From the NCBI GenBank assembly GCA_964397625.1, contig CAYNJT010000012.1:1-56551 (forward strand): a DNA stretch of 56,551 nt, written 5' to 3'. The position numbers and the translations under genes are program-made. Below are positions 17,943 to 26,382 of the stretch, one piece after another. The DNA comes from Leptolinea sp964397625 (GTDB taxonomy: Bacteria > Chloroflexota > Anaerolineae > Anaerolineales > Anaerolineaceae). The notes below the pieces were generated by a model. The model ran no database searches and was not told the DNA's origin. It worked only from the letters and a program-made list of their open reading frames with translations. Numbering within the stretch: position 1 is the stretch's first letter; every line of letters starts with the position of its first letter.

Positions 17943-19040
17943 TTATTCAGGAAAATCCAGTTTTCTTCGACTTTCCCACCCTGAATTAATCCGCCGCCAG
18001 ATCTCATCCCATGGGCGAATGCCGCTGAGTGAATCAGCGGCTTCCACGCAGCAAGCCCCCGCGGCCAACGCGCCGATCATGGCTTCGCGCGGCGGCAGGT
18101 TGCGCAGCAGCCCGGCCAGGAAGCCGGCAACGGTCACATCACCGGCGCCGGTGGTTCCCACAACATTGACTTTAAAACAGGGCAGGCTGGCCTGATATTC
18201 AGCCCACTGCCCGGCATCTCCTGAAAAGGCTTTACCGCAGTCGCTGAAATTGGCGCGGGCGGCTGTCCGCAGGAATAGACCGCGATTACCCAACTTAAGA
18301 AGCACCATTTTTACCCCCATCTCCAGCAGAATGTTGCTGGCTTCTGCCAGCAGCGGCTCGGAAAGCGCCAGATCGGTCTTCTTCCAGAGCATAAAACTGA
18401 TCTCATCAAAGCTGGGTGTAAACACATCCACGAAGGGAAGCACATTGCGAAGAATGGTAGGCCAATCCGCCCGGCCGGCTGGCGAATCGGGATCTGGATA
18501 GGCCATATCCAATGATGTTGTCAAGCCATGCGATTTCGCCCGCTGAAAGAGCTCCCTGAGTTGATTGCCGGCATTGGCGTACATACCAGCCATAAGGGGA
18601 GGGTAACCGAAGTGGAACAACTTTGCCTGTGAAAGTGCTTCATCGGACACATCATTTGCCTGAAAATCATCATTGGCACCGGGGTTGTGCAGGAACCTGC
18701 GATCAACATCCGGCGGGCTGATGACGATCGAGTAGGATGTGGCTGACTCCGCCCGACTGATTAGACCTGAGGCAAGGCCAGAACCCTGCTGCTCAAGACA
18801 TTGCCGAAGTGTCGAGCCCAAAATGTCGTCGCCTGTCCGGGCGATCAATCGCGTTTCGATGCCCAGCTTATGCAGGGCAATCCCGGTATTGGATACGGCG
18901 CCGCCGGTGGTCAACACGGCGGGACCGCACTGGGTTAAGCGGCCGGGTTTAAAGCTCGTGTCAAATTGACCTGTGATAAAGGAAGAAAGGTCCGGGATGA
19001 TATCCAGGCACAGGTGCCCGGCAACGATCGCGTCAACCAT
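17943..19040 (-). CDS. PfkB-family carbohydrate kinase
   Basis: This 365-residue ribokinase-fold kinase has an N-terminal Gly-rich sugar site (TTGGAVSNTGIALHKLG, about 44-60). The C-terminal ATP/anion-hole motif TTGAGDVTVAGF includes catalytic Asp301. Such kinases phosphorylate sugars such as ribose, fructose or 2-keto-3-deoxygluconate. The start at 19040 lies 1 nt after the stop of the isomerase-like gene, so the pair is one transcription unit: isomerise, then phosphorylate. A Cys-rich tail (AAGACCVEAADS) is within the usual PfkB end. The exact sugar is unknown. Confidence 0.9.
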   Translation of the reverse strand: MVDAIVAGHLCLDIIPDLSSFITGQFDTSFKPGRLTQCGPAVLTTGGAVSNTGIALHKLGIETRLIARTGDDILGSTLRQCLEQQGSGLASGLISRAESATSYSIVISPPDVDRRFLHNPGANDDFQANDVSDEALSQAKLFHFGYPPLMAGMYANAGNQLRELFQRAKSHGLTTSLDMAYPDPDSPAGRADWPTILRNVLPFVDVFTPSFDEISFMLWKKTDLALSEPLLAEASNILLEMGVKMVLLKLGNRGLFLRTAARANFSDCGKAFSGDAGQWAEYQASLPCFKVNVVGTTGAGDVTVAGFLAGLLRNLPPREAMIGALAAGACCVEAADSLSGIRPWDEIWRRINSGWESRRKLDFPE

Positions 19041-19041
19041 G

Positions 19042-20073
19042 TTACTTACCCATGAGGTGGTTGACGATCAGCAGATCCAATTCCTCGTAATCACGGGAGG
19101 CGCGCAGTTCTTCGACCTTTTTCACATCCAGCGAGCGGGCCAGGTCAAGCAGGCGCAGGAATATCTCGCGGCTGTTGCTCAGGTGTTTCGTCGATTTATC
19201 TCTGGTCTGTGTGCGCAGGGCTTTTACATCCAACCCGACGAATTCGCCATTCTGGCCAAAGTTGTATCTATCTAAAACCCAGACCTGGTTGAACGCCCGA
19301 CGCAGATCGACCACGCCAAAGGATTTATCCTCGTCAAATTTCAGGCCATTCTGGTCATTCAAATGAACGGACCACAATTTCTTCTGGTACAACGCGTAAG
19401 CCATATCATCGGATGGGTCAAGCCCGGCCAGTATGGAATGAGCCGACTCGATCAGCGCGCCAACGCGGGATGGATCGATCGTGCAGGCAGCCAGACCAAG
19501 GAAATGTCCAACAGTGGGCAGGTAAGCCTGATCCATCGGTTCGTTGGGTTTCATCTTACCCAGAATCTGGATGTCTTTACTGTATTCCAGTAAGGCATTC
19601 ATCCATTCCACGATGCGCGCCACGGATGCCACCGGGTCTTTCGCTTCGCGCAGGTAGGTGCCTTCGCGCGCCGGCCAGAGCACTATCTTTGTGGCGCCGA
19701 CAATGTGGGCAATATCTACCGTGCGTTTGGATCGTTCCAACGCGTAATGGCGCGCTTCCGCCGAGTTGGAAGTAATCGAGCCGTCAATCCCCAGCCGATG
19801 TTCCCACAAACGCGGTGCCACAAACTCGGCCACCAGACCTTGCTCGTCCAGCATTTTCCGCATTTGTCTGGCATCGCTTTCCTGCTTTGACCACGGATCA
19901 TCCGCGTTGGCTACAACGTCATCATCATGGAATTGAACGCCATCAAACCCAAGCTTTTTATTGAACCCCAGCTTTTCAGCAAAAGAAAACTCATCTCGCA
20001 CCTTCGGCCCGAATGGATCGGACCCTGAGTGGATATTCCATGGGCCAAATGAAAATCGGAAAATACCTGCCAT
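19042..20073 (-). CDS. Xylose-isomerase-like sugar isomerase with altered metal site
   Basis: The start is the ATG at 20073 after GGGAGCA; the longer frame to 20154 is not supported. The 343-residue protein follows class I xylose isomerase through most of its length: GVQFHDDD (catalytic His49), KPNEP (175-179), YLPTVGH, QNGLKFDEDKSFG. By ungapped comparison with Streptomyces XylA, ligands Glu217, His220, Asp255, Asp257 and Asp287 are kept as Glu209, His212, Asp247, Asp249 and Asp282. Glu181 is replaced by Lys173 and Asp245 by His237. Both changes hit the structural metal site, and His at the second position occurs in L-rhamnose isomerases. The substrate is therefore probably not xylose. It is paired with a PfkB kinase. 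Confidence 0.85.
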   Translation of the reverse strand: MAGIFRFSFGPWNIHSGSDPFGPKVRDEFSFAEKLGFNKKLGFDGVQFHDDDVVANADDPWSKQESDARQMRKMLDEQGLVAEFVAPRLWEHRLGIDGSITSNSAEARHYALERSKRTVDIAHIVGATKIVLWPAREGTYLREAKDPVASVARIVEWMNALLEYSKDIQILGKMKPNEPMDQAYLPTVGHFLGLAACTIDPSRVGALIESAHSILAGLDPSDDMAYALYQKKLWSVHLNDQNGLKFDEDKSFGVVDLRRAFNQVWVLDRYNFGQNGEFVGLDVKALRTQTRDKSTKHLSNSREIFLRLLDLARSLDVKKVEELRASRDYEELDLLIVNHLMGK

Positions 20074-20223
20074 TGTATGCTCCCTTTTGCCTTTATCAGG
20101 ATTGAATATAAGCCATCTCAACACGCCATTCGTCGGAGTATGTTTAATATACACAAATCACGGATTAACCGCATTTGTCTTAAGTATGGATTGTGCTGTG
20201 AGGATTCTCCCTGTATAGCCTGT

Positions 20224-20253
20224 GCCCATATCAATTATTGAATTGACATGGGC
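20224..20253 (-). other. Stem-loop after the lipoate ligase gene
   Basis: The arms GCCCAT-A-TCAATT (20224-20236) and AATTGA-C-ATGGGC (20241-20253) pair with one A-C mismatch around a 4-nt loop, 10 nt after the lipoate ligase stop. No T-run follows, so it is either a weak terminator or a 3' end stabiliser. Confidence 0.45.
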
Positions 20254-20263
20254 GGCGGGAGCG

Positions 20264-21259
20264 TCACTCTTTACTGAACATGCATTCGACCACTTCCTGC
20301 GCGGTGATGCTGCCCAAATATAATGACAGGTCTTGCCCGGATAGTACCTCAAGCACACTGGCCGGGTCGTATTTGACTCCGATCAAAGATTGCTGCAGGT
20401 CATCCAGTTCAACCAGCCCCATAAAATCACCGCAGATGCGGCAGGCGCTGATCCGGCCATTTTCCACATTTAGATCAACCTCCAGGTTCCCGCCGGGGAA
20501 CCGTTTGGTTTCATGGTATTCGAAAGCCGGGGCATGCCCAAAATTCCACTCCCAGGTTGAATATTTGGTTTCCTGAAGGAAGTGGGCCCGCTCCAGTAAA
20601 TGTGACGGTACCTCCACGTTGTTCAACGGTCCTTCTTTTGAAAAAGCATCCACCAACCGTTTCCAGAATGTTTGCATATCAGGGAATTCACGCGGAGAAA
20701 CATGTTCCCGGATGTTCGTAACCCGGCTGCGAACAGAGGAAATGCCTTTAGAAATTATCTTTGAAGGATTGACATTCAACACGCTTTGAAGGACATCCAA
20801 ATCGGTGTCAAACAAAAGGGTCCCGTGATGCATCAGACGCTTGTTGTGGATACGCTGGGCTGTGCCAGAGATTTTCTTGCCTTCGAGGGTAATATCGTTG
20901 CGCCCCTGGGCCAGGGCAGGTATTCCCATGTAATTGAGCGCCTCTTCCATGGGTTTTGACAGAAGCGACATGTCCAGCTTCTTCGTGTAGTCAATAGGGC
21001 GGATAAAGGTGTAATTCAAGTTCCCCATGTCATGATAAACCGTCCCACCCCCGGAGGATCGCCGTACCACCTTCGCGCCGATCTGATTGGCCGCGTCAAA
21101 ATTTACTTCCTTTTCAGAATTCTGATAACGGCCAACGATTATGGCGTTCTGGTTTTGCCAGAGCATCATAATATCTTCCGGTTGATCCCACTCCTGAGCG
21201 GCTTCTTCCAGTGCCAGGTTGAAGGTGGGGTCGAGAGAATTGGTTTCCAGGTAGATCAT
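20264..21259 (-). CDS. lplA: Lipoate-protein ligase A
   Basis: The 331-residue protein has the biotin/lipoate ligase fold: FNLALEEAAQEW near the start, the lipoyl-AMP loop VVRRSSGGGTVYHD (about 64-77), and the LEGKKISGTAQ segment with the conserved catalytic Lys region. The extended C-terminal accessory domain typical of bacterial LplA is present (KRFPGGNLEVDLNVENGRI). It attaches salvaged lipoate to E2 or GcvH subunits in an ATP-dependent reaction. A GGGCAGACCC stretch precedes the ATG at 21259. It stands alone; lipoylated targets lie outside the window. Confidence 0.93.
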   Translation of the reverse strand: MIYLETNSLDPTFNLALEEAAQEWDQPEDIMMLWQNQNAIIVGRYQNSEKEVNFDAANQIGAKVVRRSSGGGTVYHDMGNLNYTFIRPIDYTKKLDMSLLSKPMEEALNYMGIPALAQGRNDITLEGKKISGTAQRIHNKRLMHHGTLLFDTDLDVLQSVLNVNPSKIISKGISSVRSRVTNIREHVSPREFPDMQTFWKRLVDAFSKEGPLNNVEVPSHLLERAHFLQETKYSTWEWNFGHAPAFEYHETKRFPGGNLEVDLNVENGRISACRICGDFMGLVELDDLQQSLIGVKYDPASVLEVLSGQDLSLYLGSITAQEVVECMFSKE

Positions 21260-21324
21260 GGGTCTGCCCTTTCATCGAATGTTGGTCTAATGTACATCTG
21301 ATGGAAGTATATTCATTTTTCCTT

Positions 21325-21747
21325 CTAATTACTATCCAATTTAATGCCTTTAGGAGGATTAGCCTCTACCGTCTCTTTGATAACGGTATCTTGGCAAAAC
21401 GCGTTGGTCAACGGGGTGAGCGGGCCGGCCTTGGTCCAAGCTCTGGCAAACGCGTGTTTCTTTTTGAAGATCAACTTGCTGGCTCCGGCGTATTCTCCGA
21501 ACTCAATACCCCCGCCCTTCACCCGGCCAACACATGTGCGGGCCGAATCACACCCTTGACAGTTGCATCTGGTGCCGGAAACGACGGCCGCATCTAAGCG
21601 ATGCGGGGATCCGGTCAAAATGCCGAGTTCGGTATCGTCCCGAAAGGAAGCCCTTGATATGGCCGCGACACTGATCAGCTTACCGGCTGGTATCCTGAAA
21701 TGGATTAACCCGCTGGTTTCCATTGTCCCGGCGTAATTATTTGCCAA
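21325..21747 (-). CDS. Hypothetical protein with Cys cluster
   Basis: This reverse-strand frame of up to 140 codons (TTG at 21747, or ATG at 21720) fills an otherwise empty 560-bp gap. Codon choice looks coding-like and the N-terminal part (GLIHFRIPAGKLISVAAISRAS) reads as a folded protein. A Cys cluster C-x-C-x2-C-x5-C lies in the middle and could bind a metal. No ribosome binding site is obvious and I recognise no family. Competing forward-strand frames look worse. It could also be a decayed gene. Confidence 0.4.
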   Translation of the reverse strand: MANNYAGTMETSGLIHFRIPAGKLISVAAISRASFRDDTELGILTGSPHRLDAAVVSGTRCNCQGCDSARTCVGRVKGGGIEFGEYAGASKLIFKKKHAFARAWTKAGPLTPLTNAFCQDTVIKETVEANPPKGIKLDSN

Positions 21748-21877
21748 TCACCTGACCCGGATAACCCGAGAATCATTCAAAAAGTAACAGAAATAAAGTG
21801 ATTTAGCTTACTTTCCCTTGGAGCTGGCGGCTCCTCCGAATTACTGCGCGAGTAAACCATTATGCTACAATGGCGGC

Positions 21878-22705
21878 ATGCGCGTATGCCTGCCGAGGAT
21901 ACAGCTTTTCTTTCTGCTTACGGTCTTCATTGCCTCTTGCGGCGCGGCACAACCGCAACCAAAGGCTTTGCCGGCGAGCGTATTGCCCACGATTACCCGG
22001 ACACCCACAATAAGCCCCAGTCCCACCATCACTGTACTGCCATCGTTACCGGTCACAAAGACTGCCACTGCCAGCAATACCCCGACAGAAACAATAACTC
22101 CAACCGTTGAACCATCTGTCACATTCACTCCGGACCCCACCTATGTTGTTTTACGAGGTATTGTCAACCAGCCGCGTGTGAATTGTTATTACGGCCCATC
22201 AAAGGCTTACCTGTACAAATATGGCCTCTTGAAAGGCAACCGCCTGGATATCATAGGGTACATGCCGGATACAGGGTATATCGAAGTGCGGGCTATCGGC
22301 GGAGACAATCCCTGCTGGATGAATCTTGAATTTATGGATGTGCAGGGTGACATCAAAAACGTGGAACCGGTCGATCCTCTGAAGGTGAAATTGCCGTGGT
22401 CGCCGTATTACCCCGCGTTGACTTTTGCCAGGGCGGAGCGCAACGGTCATGAGGTGACGGTGTCCTGGTCGCCGTTGGTACTGAAAGCCGGCGATGATTC
22501 TGAACAGGAACCATATCTGCTGGAAGCCTGGGTATGCCGGGACGGTGAATTGAAATTTACCCCGGTTGGCGCCTACCAGAATGGAACAACCGTCATTGAT
22601 GAACCGGGCTGCGCTGAACATTCACACGCGCGGGTGTACGGCGTGGAAAAACACGGGTACACGAAATACCTGATGTTTGACTGGCCTCCGGCTGAAGATG
22701 AATAA
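21878..22705 (+). CDS. Secreted lipoprotein with Thr/Pro-rich linker
   Basis: I place the start at the ATG at 21878, which begins a proper signal peptide (MRVCLPRIQLFFLLTVFIASC); upstream codons in frame do not look like a signal. The lipobox Cys is at residue 21. A stretch rich in TPT/SPT repeats (about 30-90) tethers a folded domain of about 170 residues with several Cys (VNCYYGPSK, NPCWMN, AWVCRD, EPGCAEH) that could form disulfides. The VNCYYGPSKAYLYKYGLLKG part resembles an SH3-like start. The function is unknown. A TACAAT-type -10 box ends about 8 nt before the ATG, so the transcript may have almost no leader. Confidence 0.8.
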   Translation: MRVCLPRIQLFFLLTVFIASCGAAQPQPKALPASVLPTITRTPTISPSPTITVLPSLPVTKTATASNTPTETITPTVEPSVTFTPDPTYVVLRGIVNQPRVNCYYGPSKAYLYKYGLLKGNRLDIIGYMPDTGYIEVRAIGGDNPCWMNLEFMDVQGDIKNVEPVDPLKVKLPWSPYYPALTFARAERNGHEVTVSWSPLVLKAGDDSEQEPYLLEAWVCRDGELKFTPVGAYQNGTTVIDEPGCAEHSHARVYGVEKHGYTKYLMFDWPPAEDE

Positions 22706-22855
22706 TAAGTTACATCCTGAGCTTATTATTTGTTCTGATTCAAAACCCCTATCCCGATCTTCCCTCAAATCCAAAAAACACGGATTGTGGGTAAGGAATT
22801 CTATGCGAGATAATAAAAAAAAGAATTCCCCCCAAAAGTATTGGCCAGAGTAGAT

Positions 22856-24208
22856 TTAAAAACGAACCAGAAAATTCAGGTCGTTCACATTGGTCCCGGT
22901 GGGACCGGTCGCCAGCAGATCGCCCATGGCTTCAAAGAAATGATAGGAATCGTTGTTTTTCAGGTAAGAAGCCGGGTCCAAACCCAGGGAGGCCGCGCGC
23001 TCCCAGCTTGACCCGCTAACTACCGCGCCGGCTGCCGGGGTGGGGCCATCCTCGCCGTCTGTGCCCAGGGTCAACAGGGCCACATTCTCTTTTCCCCTGA
23101 GCGGTTCAACAGCGGCCAGGGCGACTTCTTGATTCCGCCCGCCCAACCCGGCGCCGCGCAGGATCACTGTGGTTTCACCGCCGGCGGCTATAAATTGAGG
23201 CCGGGGTTTCTGGCTGGCTTCAGCCAGCAATCCGGCCAGGTACTTTCCGGCTTCATGCGCCTCGCCGGTCAACGAAGTGGTCAATAAGCTCGTTTCGAAA
23301 CCAAACTCCCTGGCCTTATCCATGGAAGCCAGCGCGGCACGCCGGTTGTCTCCAATCACCAGATTCTGGACGTGCTCGAGAAACGCGTCACCGGGTTTGA
23401 GAGTCTCGAGCAGCTCTCCGGATAAGCCTCGGGTAAGGATTTTTAGAATCGCCGGGGGGACATTATCTTCAAGCCTGTACTTTTTCAGGATATCCAGCGC
23501 CTGCTCGTAGCTGGAAGGATCGGGAGCTGTCGGCCCGGAAGCAATCACGTCCAACGGGCTGTCGACTACATCCGAAATAATCAGGCTTATAACAGTAGCC
23601 GGATAAGCCAGACGGGCCAATCCACCGCCTTTTAACCGATCAAGATGTTTGCGCAGGGTATTGATCTCGCCGATATCGGCACCGCATGACAGAAGCAATC
23701 GGGTTAGGTCCTGCAGGTCGTTCAATCCGATACCTTCTTGTGGCAGTGTGATCAGCGAGGACCCGCCGCCAGAGATCAGGCAGAAAACCAGGGTTTTCGC
23801 ATCGGAATGCGACAGAAAGGCAGCCAATTCATGCGCGCTTTTCAGGCTGTTTTCTCCGGGAACAGGATGATTGCCCGGCAGGCAGCGGACGCGCTCCGGT
23901 AGTCGCGCCCTTTCCCCGCAGTCCATATGCTTGCAGACCAGCAGGCCTTCCGCGATTCGGTTGCCCAGAATGTCAAACAGTCCACAGCCCATGGCCGGGG
24001 CGGCTTTGCCGAAACCAACGACTTTGATGGTTTTATAGGCGTTCAGATCATAGGGGGTGCTGCCAACGGTCAACAGATGCCCGTCCAGCTTCAGGCTGGA
24101 TTTAATTGCGTTAATCGGGTCAACCGCTTCGAGGGCCGCCGCGATGATTTTTTTCAGAGTTTCCGCCTGGCGCGAGTCAATCGATTTTGGGTGGAATTCC
24201 GGGAACAT
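22856..24208 (-). CDS. Glycerate 2-kinase, MOFRL family (GckA type)
   Basis: Starting at the ATG at 24208, just after the stop of the LarA-like gene, the protein has 450 residues, normal for this family. The N-terminal GckA domain has VGFGKAAPAMG, GNHPVPGENS and the Gly-rich CLISGGGSSLITLP. The C-terminal MOFRL domain has AAGGETTVILRGAGLGGRNQEVALAA and TLGTDGEDGPTPAAGAVV. The enzyme makes 2-phosphoglycerate from D-glycerate and ATP and so feeds glycolysis. The frame is open upstream to 24301, overlapping the LarA-like gene, but that part does not align with the family. Pairing with a LarA-like hydroxyacid enzyme suggests a shared hydroxyacid route. Confidence 0.9.
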   Translation of the reverse strand: MFPEFHPKSIDSRQAETLKKIIAAALEAVDPINAIKSSLKLDGHLLTVGSTPYDLNAYKTIKVVGFGKAAPAMGCGLFDILGNRIAEGLLVCKHMDCGERARLPERVRCLPGNHPVPGENSLKSAHELAAFLSHSDAKTLVFCLISGGGSSLITLPQEGIGLNDLQDLTRLLLSCGADIGEINTLRKHLDRLKGGGLARLAYPATVISLIISDVVDSPLDVIASGPTAPDPSSYEQALDILKKYRLEDNVPPAILKILTRGLSGELLETLKPGDAFLEHVQNLVIGDNRRAALASMDKAREFGFETSLLTTSLTGEAHEAGKYLAGLLAEASQKPRPQFIAAGGETTVILRGAGLGGRNQEVALAAVEPLRGKENVALLTLGTDGEDGPTPAAGAVVSGSSWERAASLGLDPASYLKNNDSYHFFEAMGDLLATGPTGTNVNDLNFLVRF

Positions 24209-24249
24209 AACGTAGAATTCCCTTTCATGTCTGAGGATGTTCCAGTGGT

Positions 24250-25524
24250 CTATTTGATCGACAGGCATGGAATGGTCAACGGCCCTTCCGGGATAACACA
24301 AATCCTGGCATGCCTGCCATACTTCGTCAGCAATGCGTTGACTGTATCCTCGATCTTATGACAGGGGGTCAGAAGAGCTTTTTTAATCTGTTCATCGCTG
24401 AGGCAGTTGCTGTGAACGTATACATCTGATTTTAATTGAATTTGCGTCTGAATCTGGATTTGCCATTGATCCTGTCGAGTTTTTCCCCCCGCATAGATTT
24501 CATCCAACACATCACGCGGATTGGAATGCGCGGCAAGAATCTGTCCATAAAGACCATGATCCGGTATCCCATCAGAACAACCGGTGGCGATGATGATTGA
24601 ACCACCTTCGCGCACCACCTGGGCGGCGGAGCTCATTCCTTTGACTGACTGGTAGAGGTTCTGATCCAACGGGTAGCCTGAGTTGGTGGTGATGACGATA
24701 TCAAAAGGCTTGTCAACCTGTATCATAGCCAGTCTCTTGACTTCTGCGCAGCCAGCGTCATGCGCGCTGCCCAGTTCGCCGGCGAAAACGGAAGTAATGT
24801 CCTTGTCACGGTTTAGACATACGTTAACCAGAAATGTCTCCCCGGTCATTAGTGCGGCTTCACGAGCTTCTTCCCAGATCGGGTTACCGCGTCCTACACC
24901 CCAGACTGAATTGGGATGACCGATCATTTCGGCGGAATGAAATTGCATGATGCTTTCAATGCCAGCCATTCCGGGCATAACGGCTTTCCCTCCGCCGGAA
25001 AACCCGGCGAAGAAATGCGGCTCAATAAACCCCGTCAATATTTTAAAATCGCAGCCTATCAATTCGCGATTTAACCAGATGTCATGCCCCAACCGGCTTT
25101 TGCCAATATTGATCTGGGTAGACTGGTCAAACGCGGTATTCTGCACGATTCGAAACGTTTCGACATAATCCCGGCCAAGGATGGCTTCGATCTCTTGAGG
25201 AGTATTCGGTCGGTGCGATCCAAGGGCAATGAATAAGGTGATATTTTCACGGGGAATATGAGGTAATTCCGATAAGATAGCGGTCAGGATCAATCTGCTG
25301 GGGGTGGCACGTGTGACATCATTGATAATGATGCCGATGGATTGGTCTGCCCGCACCCTGTTTGAAAGCGGCAAAGAATTAATAGGGTTCTGCAGGGAAT
25401 TTATTAATAACGTCAGAGGGTTTTCAACAGCCGGTACAAAACGGGATTCAATTACGGTAATATCCAAATTGGCGGGTAATTCAAGGTCGAGGCTGGTTTT
25501 TCCGAAAGGCAATTGAATTCCCAT
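24250..25524 (-). CDS. LarA-like nickel-pincer hydroxyacid racemase/epimerase (DUF2088)
   Basis: The start is taken at the ATG at 25524 after GATGAGGA; an ATG at 25554 has no good site. The 424-residue protein has the LarA N-terminal motif INDVTRATP, the SHRPNT loop, and GFIEPHFFAGFSGGGKAVMPG with conserved His and Lys. LarA homologues use the nickel-pincer nucleotide made by LarB, LarC and LarE to racemise or epimerise 2-hydroxyacids. None of those genes is in the window. The substrate range of the family is wide, so lactate is not assured. It is divergent from the GntR regulator and co-directional with the glycerate kinase gene, which hints at a hydroxyacid or sugar-acid pathway. Confidence 0.85.
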   Translation of the reverse strand: MGIQLPFGKTSLDLELPANLDITVIESRFVPAVENPLTLLINSLQNPINSLPLSNRVRADQSIGIIINDVTRATPSRLILTAILSELPHIPRENITLFIALGSHRPNTPQEIEAILGRDYVETFRIVQNTAFDQSTQINIGKSRLGHDIWLNRELIGCDFKILTGFIEPHFFAGFSGGGKAVMPGMAGIESIMQFHSAEMIGHPNSVWGVGRGNPIWEEAREAALMTGETFLVNVCLNRDKDITSVFAGELGSAHDAGCAEVKRLAMIQVDKPFDIVITTNSGYPLDQNLYQSVKGMSSAAQVVREGGSIIIATGCSDGIPDHGLYGQILAAHSNPRDVLDEIYAGGKTRQDQWQIQIQTQIQLKSDVYVHSNCLSDEQIKKALLTPCHKIEDTVNALLTKYGRHARICVIPEGPLTIPCLSIK

Positions 25525-25570
25525 TGAAAAATCCTCATCGTTATTAAGTGACATATTGCATATTGATTTT

Positions 25571-25605
25571 CGTATTGTATAATAATATTATAATACCATC
25601 ATAGC
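25571..25605. promoter_or_regulatory. AT-rich imperfect palindrome between larA-like and gntR-family genes
   Basis: The divergent intergenic stretch contains GTATTGTATAATAATATTATAATAC, of which the outer bases GTATT and AATAC mirror each other around an AT core. It overlaps TATAAT-like -10 elements in both directions. GntR-family proteins of the FCD type bind such short palindromes. It ends about 15 nt before the regulator's start codon. Confidence 0.5.
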
Positions 25606-25614
25606 ACAATACAA

Positions 25615-26358
25615 ATGGATATGGACGTCTATTTCACTCCCCAGAAAAAACCGCTGTACGAACAAATCGTAGAAATGATCGAATCGAAGATCATAAATGG
25701 TGATATCAAAGTGGGTGACAAGCTTCCCACTGAGAGTGAACTTGGTGCCATGTACAAGGTGAGCCGGACTGTGATCCGGGAGGCTATGAAGACCCTGAAA
25801 GAAAAAGGCTGGGTCGACACACAGGTGGCTAAGGGAACCTATGTCATTGAAAATACCGGGAAGAGCATTCAAAACTCATTTCAGATGGCCGTGCAGACCA
25901 CACCGGAATACGGATTCAACCACCTTATAGAGATCCGCCTGATGCTTGAACCAGAGATTGCTGCCCTGGCGGCTGTACGAGCCTGTGATGATGAAATTGC
26001 CCGCATGTATGAGGCTGTCCTTCTGATGAACGATTCGTTGGAAGACCACGAAAAAGATGATCCAGAACTGATGGAAAAATTCCTAAAGGGAGATAACGCC
26101 TTTCATAACATCATGGCGGAATCAACGGACAACCCATTGGTGCCGATTATCATTGCGCCGGTTGTGAACCTTATGCGTAAAACACAAAAATTCCATCTCT
26201 TCACTGTGAAAGGAGGTAAGAACAAATCACAACAATACCATTTGTTGATTATGGATGCCATCAAGAATCACAACCCGGACCTGGCTCGCAAGTATATGTA
26301 CGAGCACATCATGCAGGTAAAAACCGATGTTGAAAGTCAAAATCCGGATAAGAAGTAA
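25615..26358 (+). CDS. GntR-family regulator, FadR/FCD subfamily
   Basis: The 247-residue protein has an N-terminal winged helix (PLYEQIVEMIESKIINGDIKVGDKLPTESEL, then VSRTVIREAMKTL) and a helical C-terminal FCD domain. The FCD domain has IRLMLEPEIAALAA, FHNIMAESTDNPL and HHLLIMDAI-like (QYHLLIMDAI) segments carrying the His/Asp residues that often bind a metal and an organic acid. It is divergent from the LarA-like/glycerate kinase pair and directly precedes the LivHMJGF-type transporter, so it may control both. FCD regulators usually respond to carboxylates or sugar acids. Confidence 0.92.
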   Translation: MDMDVYFTPQKKPLYEQIVEMIESKIINGDIKVGDKLPTESELGAMYKVSRTVIREAMKTLKEKGWVDTQVAKGTYVIENTGKSIQNSFQMAVQTTPEYGFNHLIEIRLMLEPEIAALAAVRACDDEIARMYEAVLLMNDSLEDHEKDDPELMEKFLKGDNAFHNIMAESTDNPLVPIIIAPVVNLMRKTQKFHLFTVKGGKNKSQQYHLLIMDAIKNHNPDLARKYMYEHIMQVKTDVESQNPDKK

Positions 26359-26382
26359 AAATCTAATGTTTTGGAATAAGAC

